From DAISJD01 sp036821645 (lineage in GTDB: Bacteria; Pseudomonadota; Alphaproteobacteria; ATCC43930; CGMCC-115725): a stretch of 18,006 nucleotides of DNA. The notes under the pieces are model-generated. The model saw only the letters and a list, made by a program, of their open reading frames with translations, was not told the DNA's origin and ran no database searches. The stretch is from the NCBI GenBank assembly GCA_036821645.1, contig DAISJD010000055.1, positions 1 to 18,006 of the forward strand. The letters run 5' to 3'. The position numbers and the translations under genes were made by a program. Below are positions 14,627 through 18,006 of this stretch, piece by piece (the stretch's first letter is position 1; each line of letters opens with the position of its first letter).

Positions 14627-16486
14627 ATGAACCAAGATCTCCCAACCGCGCAATCACCCACTCACGGGGCTGCACATGACAAACCGACCGATAGGCCCGA
14701 TGATGGCCATCGGCACTATACGATCGACGATCTGCCCCCCTTTCGGTCCCTCTCCCATCAGACCCGCAACCAACTGACCCAGGATATCGCGTGGATCACC
14801 CTACCGGGTGGCAGCATCCTGTTCAACCACGGCGATATGCCAACCCATTTCTACGTGATTGCCTCGGGAACGATGGGCGTGTTCGTCCCGACCCCGACCG
14901 GCGATCTCCACAGCGTCGCCGAAATCAAAACCGGCGAGGCCATTGGCGAGATGTCGCTGCTCGTGGGCGAAAAACATTCCGCCACCCTCATTGCGCTGCG
15001 CCATACCGAGCTCTGCGCTGTCCCGAAACCGGTTTTTGACCGGCTTATCGCCACAGAACCTGCATTCCTGCTGGGCCTGACGCAAACCTTGGTCCATCGG
15101 CTGCAACGCACCACGAAACAAGAACCGATCCGACGCGAACGCCACGCCATCGCCCTTGTGCCGATCGATCGCTCCTTACGCCCCGATTCCGTCCTGCACC
15201 CGCTCCTCGCCCAATTAAAACGCGACCGCAGTATCGCCATCGCGATCAGCCCAGACGATGCCAATCAACCGGTCGATTGGTTTCATCAAATGGAACAAGC
15301 GCACGAGATCGTCTTTTACCAAACCGATCCTTTATCGACCGGGCTCACCCCTTGGACCCGATTCTGTCTGCGTCAAGCCGACCGGATCCTTTACCTTGCC
15401 GGTCCGCATACCTCCCTCGGCGATAAATTCGCACCGTTCAACGGGGCGAAAAAAATTGCGACCCTGCCCGATCTCATTCTGGTCAATGATCACACGAACG
15501 CACGGGTGGGGGCGGCCATTCCCCTGCCGGACCGTTTCCAGACGATCCACCATCTCCGTGTCGGTCTTCCCGAAGATCTGGCCCGCCTTGCCCGTCACCT
15601 GACCAACCGCTCCGTCGGCCTCGTCCTGGCCGGGGGGGCTGCACGCGGTTTCGCCCATATCGGGGCGATCCGGGCGCTGCACAATGCGCATATCCCGATC
15701 GACCGGGTCGGCGGGACCAGTATGGGGGCGATCGTCGGTGCGGGTCTGGCCGTCGGCTGGGATGACCGGGAAATGCGCGATCGGATGTATCGCGCCTTCG
15801 TCGCCCATAACCCGCTCGACGATTACACCATCCCCTGGATCGCCCTTTTCAAAGGAAATTCGGTCGAACGCCTACTGCGCGATCATTTCGGCGACGATCG
15901 TATCGAATCGTTCTGGCGACCGTTTTTCTGCGTCTCGACCAATCTGACCGATGGGGGCCAGCATCTCCACCGGCACGGCCTCATCTGGCGTGCGCTCCGG
16001 GCCAGCATTGCCCTGCCCGGTGTCTTGCCGCCGGTGATTGAAAATCACGCAATTCTCGTCGATGGCGGGGTCGTGAACAATTTCCCCGTCGATGTCATGG
16101 CCAATCTGGCCCAGGGTCCGATCATCGGCATCGACGTCTCGACCGGCATGGCCCTCACCCCCGGCGATGAGGGTGAGGTCCCCCCACGCGACAATCCCGT
16201 CTCGTGGCTACGCCCGCGTCCGGGCCCCCTGCCCGGCATCGTCTCGATCCTAAGTCGGGTCGGTACGATCAGTTCCAGCATCCAAAGCACCCTGGCACGG
16301 GCCCAGGTCGATCTCTTGATCGAACCCCCTCTCGCCCATATCGCCCTCTTGGATTGGCGACGCTTCAATAAAATCATCGATGTCGGGTATCAGGCAACGA
16401 TGGAGGCCCTCGATGCCGCCGACAAGGCCGGTCGCCCGATACAGGACCGCCTGCGCACCGCAAAAACCGGCTTCATGAAATCCTAA
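14627..16486 (+). CDS. NTE-like patatin phospholipase with cyclic-nucleotide-binding-like domain, 619 aa
   Basis: This is probably a lysophospholipase or serine esterase of the neuropathy-target-esterase group (PNPLA6/7, RssA-like). Residues 40-165 form a cNMP-binding-like domain with the phosphate-cassette pattern GEAIGEMSLLVGEKHSATLIA. The Glu (E108) is kept, but the usual Arg is His (H117). A middle region (about 170-325) matches the part between these domains in NTE proteins (WTRFCLRQADRILYL). The patatin domain has the oxyanion loop GGAARG (336-341), nucleophile S365 in GTSMG and catalytic D479 in DGG. The ATG at 14627 has GAG about nine bases upstream; a GTG at 14588 is in frame but has no ribosome site. 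No signal peptide or clear membrane helix is seen, so it is probably cytosolic or peripheral. It has its own promoter region; a link to the T2SS is only positional. Confidence 0.88.
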   Translation: MNQDLPTAQSPTHGAAHDKPTDRPDDGHRHYTIDDLPPFRSLSHQTRNQLTQDIAWITLPGGSILFNHGDMPTHFYVIASGTMGVFVPTPTGDLHSVAEIKTGEAIGEMSLLVGEKHSATLIALRHTELCAVPKPVFDRLIATEPAFLLGLTQTLVHRLQRTTKQEPIRRERHAIALVPIDRSLRPDSVLHPLLAQLKRDRSIAIAISPDDANQPVDWFHQMEQAHEIVFYQTDPLSTGLTPWTRFCLRQADRILYLAGPHTSLGDKFAPFNGAKKIATLPDLILVNDHTNARVGAAIPLPDRFQTIHHLRVGLPEDLARLARHLTNRSVGLVLAGGAARGFAHIGAIRALHNAHIPIDRVGGTSMGAIVGAGLAVGWDDREMRDRMYRAFVAHNPLDDYTIPWIALFKGNSVERLLRDHFGDDRIESFWRPFFCVSTNLTDGGQHLHRHGLIWRALRASIALPGVLPPVIENHAILVDGGVVNNFPVDVMANLAQGPIIGIDVSTGMALTPGDEGEVPPRDNPVSWLRPRPGPLPGIVSILSRVGTISSSIQSTLARAQVDLLIEPPLAHIALLDWRRFNKIIDVGYQATMEALDAADKAGRPIQDRLRTAKTGFMKS

Positions 16487-16506
16487 CCCCCTCATTCCCA
16501 TCCCCG

Positions 16507-17121
16507 TTAATCGATCGGCGTTAATCGCTCGGGGGCCGGTGCTTGCGATGCGGCCCTGAAACGGGCCTGATTGAACAGATTGCGCGCCACCAAACCGGGA
16601 TTATGGCTGGCGTCCATCACGCACTGCTCGGCCGCCAATGTCCAGTCTCCCGCCGCACAGGCCGAAGAAAAATTGGGCCACAGGGGTCCAAATCCGGGCC
16701 CCATCGCCCAGGCCATCGACAACAGCGCGCACTGCGCATCGGCGGGCCAGAGGGTAAACCCGCCAAAGGCCGGGTGTTTTTGCAAAATCTCGGCATTATG
16801 GGCCAATTGGCGCTCTATCAAGGCGTCGATCGCCTCATCGCTAAGACAAAGACGCGTTAAGGCCAACGCCGCTTTGGCACCGGCCTTGGCAAGACGATCA
16901 TTGCCATGCATGATCTGCCACTCGGCCTCGATCGCCGTTTGCGGACAAGGCGACCCATCCCGAAACCGCCAGGGCAACGACAGGGCAAGCGGCAGGGGGT
17001 CGATCAAATTGCCCATCCCCGTCGTCACCAACCCCTTGATATCGGGATACATATAATCGACACAGCCCTCGAACCGGGTATTGATCGCGCGCCAATGGTC
17101 AACCACATCCTGCTTAATCAT
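16507..17121 (-). CDS. Phage endolysin, T4-lysozyme-like muramidase, 204 aa
   Basis: This enzyme is predicted to cut peptidoglycan glycan strands. Near the N-terminus are E18 in FEG, D27 in YPDIKG and T33 in the TTGMGNLID segment. The spacing E-9-D-15-T equals that of the catalytic triad E11/D20/T26 of phage T4 lysozyme, and the following G-x-G fits too. The C-terminal half has a Trp-rich helical block (LSMAWAMGPGFGPLWPNFSS) and NLFNQARF, as in phage lysozyme-like proteins of alphaproteobacteria. There is no signal peptide, so it would need the holin to reach the wall. The ATG at 17121 has GGGGA about seven bases upstream. It follows the holin after 48 bases in the same direction. Family assignment is by motif only; the protein is longer than T4 lysozyme (164 aa). 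Confidence 0.78.
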   Translation of the reverse strand: MIKQDVVDHWRAINTRFEGCVDYMYPDIKGLVTTGMGNLIDPLPLALSLPWRFRDGSPCPQTAIEAEWQIMHGNDRLAKAGAKAALALTRLCLSDEAIDALIERQLAHNAEILQKHPAFGGFTLWPADAQCALLSMAWAMGPGFGPLWPNFSSACAAGDWTLAAEQCVMDASHNPGLVARNLFNQARFRAASQAPAPERLTPID

Positions 17122-17130
17122 TTCTAAATC

Positions 17131-17161
17131 CCCATGACATCGGCAATACCCATGACATCGG
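17131..17161 (-). repeat. Two-copy 18-bp-period direct repeat between holin and endolysin
   Basis: CCCATGACATCGG occurs at 17131-17143 and again at 17149-17161, giving an 18-base period (six codons). On the - strand one frame reads through both copies as NTDVMGIADVMGI and stops with TAG at 17124-17126, two bases before the endolysin ATG. This frame is +1 relative to the holin frame, which ends at 17170. The repeat also carries the endolysin ribosome site (GGGGA). It may be a remnant of a longer holin tail or simply a spacer duplication. Confidence 0.6.
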
Positions 17162-17169
17162 TGTTGCCG

Positions 17170-17697
17170 TTACCCTTGCGTCAAATTCTTGATCACTTGA
17201 TCCTTGTTCTGCGAACCGACGCTGGACCCAAAATAATACGTCACCCCGGCCGTCCATGCCGTTCCCAAAACACCCAGCATAATATTCAAAACGTTCATAT
17301 TTTCTGCCGGAACCGGGGCCAACGCCAAGAACCCCAACAGGGTAAAAAACCCAACCGTCAACACCATCATCAGAATGGCTGGTGTCCAATCCTTGGTCAG
17401 CGCTTCTCGTTCGCGCGCCGACCCCCGATCTTGCCGGGCGATTTCCTCGGCACTGAGATCCAGTTTTTTGAGGGTAATCTGAAAATCCTGATCCGCCTTT
17501 TTCAAGGCCAACAATTGATCGGGATTGGCCCCACGCACGGCCGCCGCAATTTCCTGCGGGTCGACCGTCTCGCCAAGCCCAAGCGCACCCGCAATCGTTT
17601 TCACCGCCACCCCACCGATGGGACCGCCGACGGCGGCCCCCAAAATCGGCGCAACCTTCCCCAATACACGCCCCGCTTCATCCCAAAAATCAGACAT
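17170..17697 (-). CDS. 3TM holin family protein (gene-transfer-agent type), 175 aa
   Basis: This inner-membrane protein is expected to let the endolysin out. The N-terminus has a Gly/Ala-rich hydrophobic segment (VLGKVAPILGAAVGGPIGG, about residues 12-30). A charged, helical middle follows (about 55-108, with LALKKADQDFQITLKKLDLS). Two strong membrane helices lie at about 113-135 (TPAILMMVLTVGFFTLLGFL) and 140-165. It ends with YYFGSSVGSQNKDQ, the characteristic end of the GTA_holin_3TM family (PF11351). The ATG at 17697 has GGGGGAAG directly upstream, a strong ribosome site. It starts nine bases after the stop of the preceding fragment and is followed by the endolysin, the usual lysis pair. 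No spanin gene is visible after the endolysin. Confidence 0.82.
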   Translation of the reverse strand: MSDFWDEAGRVLGKVAPILGAAVGGPIGGVAVKTIAGALGLGETVDPQEIAAAVRGANPDQLLALKKADQDFQITLKKLDLSAEEIARQDRGSAREREALTKDWTPAILMMVLTVGFFTLLGFLALAPVPAENMNVLNIMLGVLGTAWTAGVTYYFGSSVGSQNKDQVIKNLTQG

Positions 17698-17706
17698 CGC
17701 TTCCCC

Positions 17707-18006
17707 CTATGCCCCGCCGACAATAATCCCGGATAAGATGATCGGCCCAATCCCACGGATCGGCCTTTCCAAACGCAAAACAGATCCAGGCTCCAGATTT
17801 CCCGCACAACCGGGTTCTGCCGCCGCGACCGCGACGATGCAAAAACCGATGATCGAAACATAACTCGGATCGATCACCCGATACCTTTGCCCCGATTGAC
17901 TGATCAATCCCGCACCAAACGGGACAAGCACCCCAGGGATGCCCGACACCGCAACGGAACCCGCCGCATAGGACCGCCCCACGGCCCTTTCATAACAATG
18001 ACAAAC
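17707..18006 (-). CDS. Partial baseplate-J-like phage protein, at least 100 aa, open at window edge
   Basis: The frame is open to the right edge (upstream residues VCHCYERA), so the 5' end is outside the window; the GTG at 17982 is not a safe start. Visible parts resemble the N-terminal region of Mu gp47/baseplate J proteins (PF04865). These are AAGSVAVSGIPGVLVPFGAG (G..G..IP.G pattern), QRYRV, then AAEPGCAGNLEPGSVLRL (PG..GN...G) and PIRGI. The family continues with a GG-x-D/E segment and about 200 further residues. Here the protein stops at IVGGA with TAG 17707-17709, just at that point. It is therefore either a truncated remnant or a short divergent relative. Role if functional: part of the tail baseplate of a contractile or Mu-like tail. 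The family match is by eye. Confidence 0.5.
   Translation of the reverse strand, partial: VCHCYERAVGRSYAAGSVAVSGIPGVLVPFGAGLISQSGQRYRVIDPSYVSIIGFCIVAVAAAEPGCAGNLEPGSVLRLERPIRGIGPIILSGIIVGGA

Larger units (their letters stand above)
16507..18006 (-). mobile_element. Phage-derived block: baseplate-J-like fragment, holin, endolysin
   Basis: Three consecutive - strand genes are phage-type: a baseplate-J-like N-terminal fragment at the window edge, a 3TM holin and a lysozyme-like endolysin. They are closely spaced and transcribed toward the patatin gene. No integrase, attachment site or flanking repeat is visible in this window, so the inner boundary is set only by the endolysin stop. It may be the lysis end of a prophage, a tailocin or a gene-transfer-agent-like cluster. 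Confidence 0.55.

Noticed and set aside
1..18006. CRISPR arrays, insertion sequences, rRNA genes and integrase
   Set aside because: I looked for regularly spaced repeats, transposase motifs with terminal repeats, rRNA cores and recombinase motifs and saw none.

Overview
This window looks like alphaproteobacterial chromosome, most likely from a Rhodospirillales-like group. The pointers are the gene families: a GspL with a PilN-type C-terminal half, a short GspM, a GspC-like protein without a PDZ domain, a lipoprotein secretin, and a holin of the three-transmembrane gene-transfer-agent type. Base composition is moderately GC-rich in the genes. It is strongly AT-rich at the far left and in the gap upstream of the patatin gene. 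The taxonomic placement is inference; no rRNA or tRNA gene is present to anchor it.

Layout. Positions 1-310 are very AT-rich and show no convincing gene; 314-484 is an ordinary-composition leader. A two-gene unit follows on the + strand: an EamA/DMT-family transporter (485-1390) and an MFS transporter (1402-2640). The 3' end of the MFS gene overlaps the 3' end of the convergent prepilin peptidase gene gspO (2616-3371, - strand).

The core of the window is a nearly complete type II secretion system (T2SS). gspO is transcribed divergently from a + strand operon running gspE, gspF, gspH, gspI, gspJ, gspL, gspM, gspC-like, gspD, gspK (3515-13789). Most genes overlap or nearly abut. The exception is a 130-bp gap between gspJ and gspL, which holds two crossing perfect inverted repeats (a possible RNA pseudoknot). 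The major pseudopilin gene gspG lies at the end on the opposite strand, tail-to-tail with gspK. Together these genes would make the cytoplasmic ATPase (E), the inner-membrane platform (F, L, M, C-like), the pseudopilus (G, H, I, J, K), the outer-membrane secretin (D) and the peptidase that processes the pseudopilins (O).

After an AT-rich gap (14270-14626) comes a + strand gene for an NTE-type patatin phospholipase with an N-terminal cyclic-nucleotide-binding-like domain (14627-16486). The right end (16507-18006, - strand) is phage-derived. In transcription order it holds a fragment resembling the N-terminal part of baseplate protein J (open at the window edge), a 3TM holin and a T4-lysozyme-like endolysin. 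It may be the edge of a prophage or a gene-transfer-agent-like remnant.
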